Assembly (NCBI GenBank): GCA_964242415.1
Contig: CAXTAT010000021.1
Coordinates: 1 to 64,000 of the forward strand
DNA from: DASWOJ01 sp964242415
GTDB lineage: Bacteria > Pseudomonadota > Alphaproteobacteria > Acetobacterales > Acetobacteraceae
Length of the DNA stretch: 64,000 bases
Direction: 5' to 3'
Shown here in pieces: positions 1 to 9,737 of the stretch (its first letter is position 1; every line of letters starts with the position of its first letter). The translations under genes and the position numbers were made by a program. The notes below the pieces were generated by a model that saw only the letters and a program-made list of their open reading frames with translations, did not search any database and was not told the DNA's origin.

Positions 1-1143
1 ATCAACGACGTCGCCACCGCCCGGCACGCGATCGCCGAGGGCAAGCTCGACATGGTCGGCATGACCCGCGCCCACATCGCCGACCCGCACATCGCCCGCA
101 AGGTGACGGCCGGCCACGAGGCGCGCATCCGGCCCTGCGTTGGCGCCACCTACTGCCTGGACCGCATCTACGAGGGCAACGAGGCCCTGTGCGTCCACAA
201 CGCCGCAACGGGGCGGGAAGCCACGATGCCGCACGACATCCCGCGCGCCTCCGGCCCGGCCCGGCACGTGGTGGTGGTCGGCGCCGGCCCGGCCGGGCTG
301 GAGGCGGCGCGCGTGGCCGCCGAGCGCGGCCACCGCGTGACCCTGCTGGAAGCGACCGAGCGCGCCGGCGGCCAGGTGCTGCTGGCCGCCCGCACCCCGC
401 GGCGGCGCGAGCTGGTGGGGATCGTCGATTGGCGGCTGTCCGAGCTGGAGCGGCTGGGGGCGGCGCTGCGCTTCAACAGCTATGCCGGGGCGGACGATGT
501 GCTGGCGCTGGAGCCGGATGTGGTGTTCGTCGCTACCGGCGGCGTGCCGGACACCGAGGTGCTGGCCGAGGGCAACGAGCTGGTGGTCTCAAGCTGGGAC
601 GTAGTCGGCGGCGGCGCCACCTTGTCCGGCCGCGTGCTGGTGTATGACGATAACGGCGCGCATCCCGGGATGCAGGCCGCCGAGGTGCTGGCCGAGGCCG
701 GCGCGGCGGTGGAGCTGGTGACGCCCGAGCGGATGGTCGCGCCGGAGATCGGCGGGCTGAACCACGCGGCCTATGCCCGCATCTTCCGCCGCCGGGGCGT
801 GCGGGTGACGGTGAACACCCGGCTGCTGTCGGTGCGGCGCGCGGGCAACGGGCTGGCGGCGGTGCTGGGCAGCGACTACGGCGCGGAGACCGAGGAGCGC
901 CTGGTCGATCATGTGGTGGTCGAGCACGGAACCCTGCCGCTGGACGAGCTGTATGAGGCGCTGAAGCCGGCATCGCGCAACGGCGGCGAGGTGGACCATG
1001 CGGCCCTGCTCGGCGGCCGGGCGCAGGCGGTGGTGCGCAACACGTCCGGGGCCTACCAACTGTTCCGCATCGGCGACGCCGTGGCCAGCCGCAATATCCA
1101 TGCCGCCGTGTTCGACGCTCTGCGGCTGGCGAAGGATTTGTAG
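1..1143 (+). CDS. NADH:flavin oxidoreductase, OYE/trimethylamine-dehydrogenase type, C-terminal part (5' end outside window)
   Basis: The reading frame is open from base 1, so the gene starts upstream and only the last 380 residues are visible. The first residues (VGMTRAHIADPHIARK) are the end of an old-yellow-enzyme TIM barrel. A cysteine segment follows (CVGATYC, then another Cys 12 residues on), then a Rossmann FAD/NAD module with VVVVGAGPAGLEAAR. This is the layout of 2,4-dienoyl-CoA reductase, trimethylamine dehydrogenase and N-methylproline demethylase-like enzymes, which carry FMN, a 4Fe-4S cluster and FAD. The second of the four usual cluster cysteines is Ala here. The substrate cannot be assigned, but demethylation of an N-methyl compound would suit the N-compound genes downstream (inference). 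Confidence 0.88.
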   Translation: MNDVATARHAIAEGKLDMVGMTRAHIADPHIARKVTAGHEARIRPCVGATYCLDRIYEGNEALCVHNAATGREATMPHDIPRASGPARHVVVVGAGPAGLEAARVAAERGHRVTLLEATERAGGQVLLAARTPRRRELVGIVDWRLSELERLGAALRFNSYAGADDVLALEPDVVFVATGGVPDTEVLAEGNELVVSSWDVVGGGATLSGRVLVYDDNGAHPGMQAAEVLAEAGAAVELVTPERMVAPEIGGLNHAAYARIFRRRGVRVTVNTRLLSVRRAGNGLAAVLGSDYGAETEERLVDHVVVEHGTLPLDELYEALKPASRNGGEVDHAALLGGRAQAVVRNTSGAYQLFRIGDAVASRNIHAAVFDALRLAKDL

Positions 1144-1237
1144 ATAAGCCCCGGGATGCTCTGGCCGGCTGCATATCGGCAGTCGTATCAACGGCCCTCG
1201 GCAGGCACCCTCACGCCTGCGCACCAAGTCTGCCGCA

Positions 1238-1278
1238 GTCATTGCGAGCCGCGCTTGCGGTGTGGCAACCCAGGAGGG
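1238..1278. repeat. Family A repeat, half copy (A1)
   Basis: Only one arm of the A palindrome is present (GTCATTGCGAGCCGCGCTTG to the CAATCCAGG-like end). It touches the radC stop codon at 1279. The flank 1184-1237 also matches the left end of the complete copy A8, including a CAACGGCCCTC terminus, so this is an element cut in half. It may have been truncated when radC and its neighbour were joined here. Confidence 0.75.
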
Positions 1279-2361
1279 TCAGCACAACAGCCCGGCCTCG
1301 CGGAAGCTGGTCGTGCGTCCGTTGCCGACAATGATGTGGTCGCGCAAGCCAATCTCCAGGGCCGACGCAGCCAAGTGGACCTGCCGGGTCATTGTGATGT
1401 CGTCCCGCGAAGGCGTCGGGTCGCCGCTGGGATGATTGTGGACCAGGATCAGCGCTTTTGCGTCGAGCTCCAGCGCCCTGCGCACAACCTCCCTGGGATA
1501 GACAGGCGTGTGGTTCACCGTTCCCCGGGCCTGCACCTCGTCGGCCAACAGCATGTCTTGGCTGTCCAGGAACAGCACCCGGAACTGCTCGATCCGCTCA
1601 TGAGCCAGCACAGTGGCCAGGTAATCGGTAAGCCGCACGCGATTATCGAGTATAGGCTGCAACGCTATCGCTGCCCGGCCGAACCTTATCGCTGCCTCAT
1701 GGATCAAGCGGATTGCAGCAACGCTGTGCGGACCCAGGCCCTGTACTTGCGAAAGCTCCGATGCAGGTGACGCCAAGACCGCCGCGTAGCTTCCAAACCG
1801 TTGCAAGGCCCGAATGGCGGTCGCCCGGTCCTCGCCGGGTAGAACGAAGCCGAGCAACCGGACCAGGCGATCGACATCGGACGATGCCGGCGACGGCGTG
1901 GCCGGCGATGACCGGACCGCTATCGGCGCCGACGCCACGCTACTTGCCAGTGCAGCCAGCGCCTCCAAGCCAGCCGCGAACCTGTCCGTCGGCATCTCCG
2001 CAAAGCCGGGCTGGGCTTGAGGCTCTGGCGACGTGTCGTGGTGGGGAACCTGCGTGAGCGCGTCCCTTGCCCCTGCCAGCAGGCGCTCCCGCAACGCCGA
2101 CCAAACCTCCCCTTCGGGTTCCAGCGTGCGCCCTGCCGCGAAAAGGCGCAGCACCACTGGCGCTGGCGCGTTCCGGACCCGCACGCGCAGCCGCTGGACC
2201 CCGGCCTCTCTGGCCAACCGGTCGGTCACGGCCTTCATCGCGGCCTCCGGGACAACTCCTAGGGGCAGACTGGCTGCGTCCAGATCGAGCACCGCATCGA
2301 AGAGACAGCTTGGGCGATTGGGTTCGGCACGGGTTCGCCAGCGTCGCAGCAGCCCGAACAC
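1279..2361 (-). CDS. radC: RadC-family JAB/MPN domain protein, intact JAMM motif
   Basis: The protein has 360 residues from a GTG start. Residues about 220-360 are a canonical RadC domain with the JAMM motif HNHPSGDPTPSRDD (H308, H310, S318, D321), preceded by ARGTVNHTPVYPREVVRRAL. Residues about 165-230 are a diverged version of the RadC N-terminal helix-hairpin-helix (VQGLGPHSVAAIRLI). Residues 1-150 match nothing I know in RadC. RadC proteins are predicted metal-dependent JAB hydrolases; the old DNA-repair role is doubtful and many copies lie on mobile elements. The gene starts 1 bp after the stop of a second RadC-like gene, so the two are almost certainly co-translated. Confidence 0.9.
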   Translation of the reverse strand: MFGLLRRWRTRAEPNRPSCLFDAVLDLDAASLPLGVVPEAAMKAVTDRLAREAGVQRLRVRVRNAPAPVVLRLFAAGRTLEPEGEVWSALRERLLAGARDALTQVPHHDTSPEPQAQPGFAEMPTDRFAAGLEALAALASSVASAPIAVRSSPATPSPASSDVDRLVRLLGFVLPGEDRATAIRALQRFGSYAAVLASPASELSQVQGLGPHSVAAIRLIHEAAIRFGRAAIALQPILDNRVRLTDYLATVLAHERIEQFRVLFLDSQDMLLADEVQARGTVNHTPVYPREVVRRALELDAKALILVHNHPSGDPTPSRDDITMTRQVHLAASALEIGLRDHIIVGNGRTTSFREAGLLC

Positions 2362-2362
2362 G

Positions 2363-3040
2363 CTAATGGCGCCCGGCCAAGCTGCACCAGCGCCGGTCCC
2401 TCCCGATCACGACGAGATCGTGGAGCGTGATCGAGAGCGCTTCAGCACGCTCCTTGATTGTCCTGAACAGCGCGCAGTCGGCCTCCGTGACCTCGGGAGC
2501 GCCCGCGCTTCCCCGCACCAGGATGGCCGCCGTGGCATGCCGTCCCAACGCTTCCCTCAATACTTGCCCGGCGACTGACGGCGCATCCGCCGCGTCGCAG
2601 GCATGCTCCGCAAGAACCTGATTTCGGGAGCCAAGGAGCAACGCCGACCAGCCCTGCCGCCAGGGTCGGGCACCATCAGCAAGGTAGCGGTCCAGAGCAT
2701 GGTGATCGCGCAGCATCACCGGGTCTCGATGCTCGGCCTTGGTCAACTGCTCCGCAGCATCGGCAATCATCTTGAGCGCCTCGGCGGCCCGCGGCGGGAT
2801 ACCGGCTTCATAGAGCGGCTTGGCTCCCGCCATAAGGGTTTTGGCCAACCCGCCGAACCGCATGATCAGCCCTTTGGCCAACGGCTTGGTATCACGACGC
2901 GGGATGCCAAGAAAAAGCAGCATCTCGAGTATCTCGTAGTCGGCCAGCGCAGTCGGGTCTTTGAGCAGGCGTCCTCGCATGCGCCATCGATGCCCGTGGG
3001 GGCCTGTTCCCTGGATTACGTCTGTTTGTCGTCCCTGCAT
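2363..3040 (-). CDS. RadC-like protein with degenerate (probably inactive) JAMM motif
   Basis: The protein has 225 residues. Residues about 15-100 are a good RadC/UPF0758 N-terminal domain (HRWRMRGRLLKDPTALADYE, then IPRRDTKPLAKGLIMRFGG). The rest aligns along its length with the JAB domain of the next gene (LLLGSRNQVLAEH..., ITLHDLVVIGRDRRW). Where the active protein has HNHPSGDPTPSRDD this one has RGSAGAPEVTEAD (176-188). Both metal-binding His are lost and only the final Asp remains. The start has an AGGG box 5 nt upstream. The intact N-domain and dead catalytic domain complement the neighbour, which has the opposite pattern, suggesting a subunit pair (inference). Confidence 0.85.
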   Translation of the reverse strand: MQGRQTDVIQGTGPHGHRWRMRGRLLKDPTALADYEILEMLLFLGIPRRDTKPLAKGLIMRFGGLAKTLMAGAKPLYEAGIPPRAAEALKMIADAAEQLTKAEHRDPVMLRDHHALDRYLADGARPWRQGWSALLLGSRNQVLAEHACDAADAPSVAGQVLREALGRHATAAILVRGSAGAPEVTEADCALFRTIKERAEALSITLHDLVVIGRDRRWCSLAGRH

Positions 3041-3122
3041 CGTCGCCCTGCATCAAGCTACGCAAACCTAAGCAAGTTACGGCAGCGGCGCTAGTAAAAA
3101 CCGGTCCTAAAACCCGGCCTAT

Positions 3123-3150
3123 AGTATAGGCGTATTCAGATTATTCTAAA
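3123..3150 (-). promoter_or_regulatory. Candidate promoter for the radC pair
   Basis: On the minus strand TTTAGA (-35, 4/6 to consensus) and TATACT (-10, 5/6) are separated by 16 bp, about 80 bp upstream of the 3040 start codon. The area is markedly AT-richer than the rest of the window. A short dyad GCACG-A-CGTGC lies just upstream at 3160-3170 and could be an operator. Motif match only. Confidence 0.35.
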
Positions 3151-3335
3151 TACTAAAGCGCACGACGTGCAATTAGCGTGGCATTTGGCCTTAATAGACA
3201 CAAGGGCTACACTGCATTACCAGGCCGAACTTTTCTTTACACCAATTTGGCGCTTACGTGCATCCCTTCTATGGGTCGGTGTGCATCGGCAAATATCGGC
3301 TAAGCCAACCTCTTCAGGTTTGCGCAGGGATGAAA

Positions 3336-3396
3336 CCTAAGCAGCCTGGCTACACTGGCGGCCATTTGTGCGCCAGGCTGCGCAAGTCTGCTTAGG
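3336..3396. repeat. Nested, mutually exclusive inverted repeats
   Basis: GCAGCCTGGC (3341-3350) is a perfect inverted repeat of GCCAGGCTGC (3372-3381). The overlapping CCTAAGCAG (3336-3344) is a perfect inverted repeat of CTGCTTAGG (3388-3396). The two pairings share GCAG and so exclude each other, as in an attenuator or a recombination site. No small ORF is evident. A related stem is seen at 26058-26096. Confidence 0.6.
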
Positions 3397-3514
3397 AGAC
3401 GCAGACCTCCAACAACAGCGATCGTTGTCGATACAAGCTGTCAGTGCCCCCAGAGCGGCCGTGGTGCAGGAATGAGGCAACTGGGCGTACTGACCTTAAC
3501 CCCGTCGAGGATCA

Positions 3515-3574
3515 GGGGTCCGGCTGCAGCGGGTGCTCCAGAAGAAGCTGGCGCACCCGCTGCTGCCGGACCCC
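3515..3574. repeat. 22-bp inverted repeat (long hairpin)
   Basis: The arms 3515-3536 and 3553-3574 (GGGGTCCGGCTGCAGCGGGT... and its complement) match at 21 of 22 positions around a 16-nt loop. No T-run follows on either strand, so a simple rho-independent terminator is unlikely. The stem lies between the radC promoter region and the 3' end of the Mo-enzyme gene, directly beside a solo end of repeat family A (3602-3644). The stretch 3041-3664 has no other gene. Confidence 0.7.
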
Positions 3575-3601
3575 CGTGACAGACAGGGTAATGACGAATT
3601 C

Positions 3602-3644
3602 GGGGATGGGTGAACCGGTCAGAGCAGGGAGCCGTCGGTGTCAC
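3602..3644. repeat. Solo terminal fragment of family A element
   Basis: The complement of this 43-bp segment matches the left end of the complete copy at 30978-31020 at 36 of 43 positions. The shared stretch includes CTCTGACCGGTTCACC and the terminal GTGA.ACC.ACGGCT. No palindromic A core is attached. It marks a former insertion, or one-ended mobilisation, of the element. Confidence 0.7.
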
Positions 3645-3664
3645 CCAGATGAAGCAGAACCCCC

Positions 3665-6333
<2,669 letters not shown>

Positions 6334-6337
<4 letters not shown>

Positions 6338-7143
6338 CCCAGCAACTCCTCATGCAGTTCCGCCGCCAGCCGCCGGGTCATGTGGCGGCGCCAGGCTGGG
6401 GCGCCGTGTACGTCGTCGAACCACAGTTCCGGCGGGATTGCCTCGATATAGGCGTCCAGGACCTCGCGCGAAGGCGGGACCGGCCATGCGGCGTGCAGCG
6501 GGCGCACGGTGCTGGCGGTGATGGTCAGGGCGAACCCGTCCGCACCCGCAGTCGCCACCAGCAGCGCGGCGGAGCGTCCGTGCGCCGTCAGCGACGCCTG
6601 CCGCGCCGCGCCGCGCCGGCGCAGCGCCGCAATGGGCAAGTCGATGCAGCGCAGCAGCTCGCCCGGCTGCAGCACGGTTCGTTGCGGCCCCGTGGTGAAG
6701 CCCGCCATCGGCACCTGGCGCCCTGTCCCATCCGGCCGCCACACCTGCGCCACGCCGTCCAGCGCCACCGTCAGCGCCACCATCGGCGCGGCCGGCAGGG
6801 ACAGGCAGACGTTGCCCCCCACCGTCGCCACCGCCCAAATCTTGAACGACCCCAGCAGTGCCCGGCAGCACCCGGCGAACAACGGTGCGGCGAGCCAGTC
6901 GGCGGGGGCCGCGAACGCTTCCAGTTCCGCGATGGTGCAGGTCGCGCCGATGCGCAGCCCGGCCGCGGACGGCTCCAGCGCCGGCCATTGCAACCCCGCC
7001 AAATCAATTAGCGCGTGCAAGCCCGGTTGCGGTTCCGAAAACAGCCAGGTCCCGCCTGCGAGCCAAGCGGACCCGGCGGCGACGGTGGGCATCTCGTCCC
7101 GGGCACGGGGGCGGGCGATGGCTTGGATGCCGGGCAGGTCCAT
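6334..7143 (-). CDS. FAD-binding subunit of xanthine dehydrogenase-type Mo hydroxylase
   Basis: The protein has 269 residues and fits the CoxM/FAD-binding-domain-5 family. AGGTWLF near residue 30 and TVGGNVCLSLPAAP near residue 105 are the two FAD-contacting segments. A C-terminal CO-dehydrogenase flavoprotein domain follows. It passes electrons from the FeS clusters to NAD+ or another acceptor. Its stop overlaps the start of the FeS-Mo gene by 4 bp (ATGA), so the subunits are translationally coupled. It is first in its operon, behind a family A repeat. The motif usually seen as TxGGN is intact, so the subunit should be functional. Confidence 0.9.
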
Positions 7144-7189
7144 GGCCCTACGCCAACCGTTGAGGGGGCTGACCGGCGACTATCGTGCC

Positions 7190-7294
7190 GTCATTGCGAG
7201 CCGCGCTTGCGGCGTGGCAATCCAGGGCTGCACGGGCTGTAGTTCCGGTGTTGCGACCCTGGATTGCTGCGTCACAATCGCTCCTCGCAATGAC
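7190..7294. repeat. Family A repeat (A2)
   Basis: A 105-bp imperfect palindrome runs from GTCATTGCGAGCCGCGCTTG to CGCTCCTCGCAATGAC, with inner arms GGCAATCCAGG and CCTGGATTGC. It sits in the spacer between the divergently ordered Mo-enzyme operon start and the creatininase stop. The left flank 7149-7160 keeps a CCAACCGT trace of the element terminus. Confidence 0.85.
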
Positions 7295-7323
7295 CGGCGT
7301 TATGACGTGCGCTGGGACCGACA

Positions 7324-8118
7324 CTACACGGCTCTCCCGGCGATGCTGTCGAGCGGGTAGCGGATCATCTCCGCCGCCAGCGCCGCCACGCCGCGGGCCT
7401 TGGACAGCGTCAGCCGCCGCCCCCGCTCGGCATCCGCGTCCGTGGCATCCCCGCAGGCGCCGGCCGGGTGCAGGTCCTGCGCCTGCCAGCCGAAGCCCAC
7501 CGCCGCGCCCTCCGCCCGCAGGAAGCGGTACTCCTGCTCGATCCCCAGGGTCCGCGGCGCGAAGTCCGCGCGCTCCGCCGCCCGCACCAGGTCCGGCCGC
7601 AGGTGCAGCATCTCCGAGGTCTCCGCCGCACCGCCATGGATGCCGTGCCGCCACTCCTGCGCCGGGAACAGCCCGCGCTCGTCATGCAGCCCCGACAGGT
7701 TGGCCGCCACCGCGAACAGGCCCAGCCGCACCCGCAGGTCGCGCGCCACGATATCCATCACCTGCGGCTGCCCGCCATGGCTGTTGAGCATCAGGAACTT
7801 CCGCACCCCGGCGCGGGCGACGCACTCGCCCAGCTCGGTCCACACCCGGATCAGCGTCTCGGCGCCCAGAGTCAGGGTGCCGGGGAAGGCCAGGTGCTCG
7901 TTGGACTTGCCGACGTGGCTGGGCGGCAGCACCAGCACGCTGTCGGGCATCAGCGGCATGGCGGCGGCGACCACGCCCTCGTTGATGAAGTCGTCCACGC
8001 CCACCGGCAGGTGCGGCCCGTGCTGCTCCACCGCCGCCACCGGCAGGAGGGCGATGGTGGCGGCCGGGTCCAGGCCCTCGAACTCCGGCCAGGCGAGGTC
8101 CCGCCACCAGCGTGCCAT
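7324..8118 (-). CDS. Creatininase-family amidohydrolase
   Basis: The protein has 264 residues. The family metal ligands are in place: E31, H33 and D42 in EQHGPHLPVGVD, H114 in NSHGGQ, and E166 in HGGAAETSEM. Creatininase-family enzymes open small amide rings (creatinine, and the formamidopyrimidine intermediate in riboflavin or F420 synthesis). Orphan catabolic members act on various lactams. The start is 1 bp downstream of the stop of the FAD oxidase gene, so the two form an operon. The position beside a Mo hydroxylase and other C-N hydrolases favours degradation of an N-heterocycle (inference). Confidence 0.88.
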   Translation of the reverse strand: MARWWRDLAWPEFEGLDPAATIALLPVAAVEQHGPHLPVGVDDFINEGVVAAAMPLMPDSVLVLPPSHVGKSNEHLAFPGTLTLGAETLIRVWTELGECVARAGVRKFLMLNSHGGQPQVMDIVARDLRVRLGLFAVAANLSGLHDERGLFPAQEWRHGIHGGAAETSEMLHLRPDLVRAAERADFAPRTLGIEQEYRFLRAEGAAVGFGWQAQDLHPAGACGDATDADAERGRRLTLSKARGVAALAAEMIRYPLDSIAGRAV

Positions 8119-8119
8119 G

Positions 8120-9496
8120 CTAGGCCGGCTCGACGATGGCGGCTTCCGGCACGGCGGCCTTGGGCTGGTAGGTCCGCATCTTGCCGGGGTTCAGCAGCGC
8201 GTGCGGGTCCATGTCGGCCTTCAGGGCCGGCTGGCCCTCGCCGACCCGCTTGTGCCCGGCGCCGTCCTCCAGCGTGTAGAAGTGCGGGTTGGCAATCGAG
8301 ATGCCCCGCGCCTCGTGGTGCGCCACGATCTCCGCCATCCGCGCCGCGGTGGTGAAGCGGATCACCGGCAAGCCGCTGCACGTCACCCGCCCGCCGACGC
8401 GGATGAACTCCAGGTGCTGCACCAGCTCGTCCGGGTAGGCGGCGCGCATCTCGGCGACCAGCTCAAGCTGCCGGTCGGCGGGGAACAGGCACTGCAGGTA
8501 GGTCACGCCCTTGTCCTGCCGCAGCGCGTGCAGCGTCGTGTGGTTCCAGGTGTACTCGTAGATCGGCGCGCGGCCCCCCTCGGCGTCGTCGGACGGCACG
8601 CGCAGCACCTCCTGCCCGCCGTGGCGGCGCAGCAGGTCGCTCCACGGCACCAGGCCGTGCCGGGCCACGATGGCGAGCACGACATGCGCGCCCGGCGGCA
8701 GGTCCAGCCCGCGGAAGCTGTCCGGCAGCGGCGCGGCCACGGCGGTGACCAGCTTCTTGGCGATGCCGTCCGCCTGTCCCAGCGCCAGGCCGAACCGCGC
8801 GGCGGCATCGAAGCTGTCGAAGGTCGCCACCAGGTCCATCCAGGGCTGCACCGGGGCCATGGCGATCGTCAGCTCCGTGATGACGCCCGTGGTCCCGTAG
8901 GCATGGTTCACGCCCATCACCGCCTCCCCGGTCAGGGTCACGACGCGCGGCACGGCCTCGCACGACACCACGCGGGCGCTGATGACGTTGCCGGCGTCGC
9001 GCAGCCCGCCCCAGGTGATCGACCCGGCCCCGCCGCTGCCGCCCGCCACGAAGCCGCCGATGGTGGCGGTGCGCTTGGTGGAGGGGTGCATCCGCAGCTC
9101 CCACCCCTGCGGGCGGGTGGCGGCGTCGATTTCGACCAGCCGGCGCCCCGGCCCGACCGTCAGCAGGCCGTCCTGCAGCGACACGATCCCGTCCAGCGCC
9201 GTCATCTCCAGCACCACGCCGCCGTGCAGCGGCACCGCCTGGCCATAGTTGCCGGTGCCGCCGCCGCGCGTGGTCAGCGGCACCTGCCAGCGGGCGCACT
9301 GGGCGGCGACGGCGACCACTTCGGCCTCGGTGCGCGGGCAGACCACGATGTCGGCGGACATGCGGTTGAGCTGCGCCTTCAGGATCGGGCTGTACCAGAA
9401 GAAGTCGCGGCTTTTCTGGCGCACCAGCGCCGGGTCGGTGATGGCGGGGATGCCGTCAAGCTCGGCGGCGAAGCGCGTCCAGTCGGTCATGGGCAT
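8120..9496 (-). CDS. FAD-linked oxidase (PCMH-type FAD-binding, glycolate/D-lactate oxidase-like)
   Basis: The protein has 458 residues with a strong AAGGAGCCT site before the start. The N-terminal PCMH FAD domain has TTRGGGTGNYGQ (residues about 75-86) and GSGGAGSITWG. A C-terminal FAD-oxidase domain follows and ends with the family feature HALLNPGKM. Relatives oxidise 2-hydroxy acids, aldonolactones or aromatic alcohols (vanillyl-alcohol-oxidase superfamily). No flavin-linking His is obvious, so FAD is probably non-covalent. It is co-transcribed with the creatininase gene. The exact substrate is unknown. Confidence 0.88.
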   Translation of the reverse strand: MPMTDWTRFAAELDGIPAITDPALVRQKSRDFFWYSPILKAQLNRMSADIVVCPRTEAEVVAVAAQCARWQVPLTTRGGGTGNYGQAVPLHGGVVLEMTALDGIVSLQDGLLTVGPGRRLVEIDAATRPQGWELRMHPSTKRTATIGGFVAGGSGGAGSITWGGLRDAGNVISARVVSCEAVPRVVTLTGEAVMGVNHAYGTTGVITELTIAMAPVQPWMDLVATFDSFDAAARFGLALGQADGIAKKLVTAVAAPLPDSFRGLDLPPGAHVVLAIVARHGLVPWSDLLRRHGGQEVLRVPSDDAEGGRAPIYEYTWNHTTLHALRQDKGVTYLQCLFPADRQLELVAEMRAAYPDELVQHLEFIRVGGRVTCSGLPVIRFTTAARMAEIVAHHEARGISIANPHFYTLEDGAGHKRVGEGQPALKADMDPHALLNPGKMRTYQPKAAVPEAAIVEPA

Positions 9497-9606
9497 AGGC
9501 TCCTTGGCGGACGGCTGCTGATTTAGGGGGCGGCTAGGGAAAAAGCATATCCTGTGCCAACCACCCTCCTGCTTCCACCCTTACGCCGCTGCATTCCCGT
9601 GGAGCA

Positions 9607-9709
9607 GTCATTGCGAGCCGGCTTCGGCGTGGCAATCCAGCGCGGCAGGGGCTGCGTCCTGATCGTGCGACTCATGGATTGCCACGTCGCAAGCGCGCCT
9701 CGCAATGGC
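9607..9709. repeat. Family A repeat (A3)
   Basis: The core palindrome starts GTCATTGCGAGCCGGCTTCG and ends CGCCTCGCAATGGC. It lies in the spacer between the CocE-type hydrolase stop and the FAD oxidase start. The inner GGCAATCCAG / GGATTGCCACG pair is conserved and the loop is not. Confidence 0.83.
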
Positions 9710-9737
9710 GAGGGGACGGGCGGTATGATGCCGCCGG

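Noticed and set aside
7400..9526. A 708-codon open frame on the plus strand antisense to the creatininase and FAD oxidase genes
   Set aside because: High GC suppresses stops in antisense frames. The translation is rich in Arg, Gln, His and Gly, has no recognisable domain, and two well-supported genes lie opposite.
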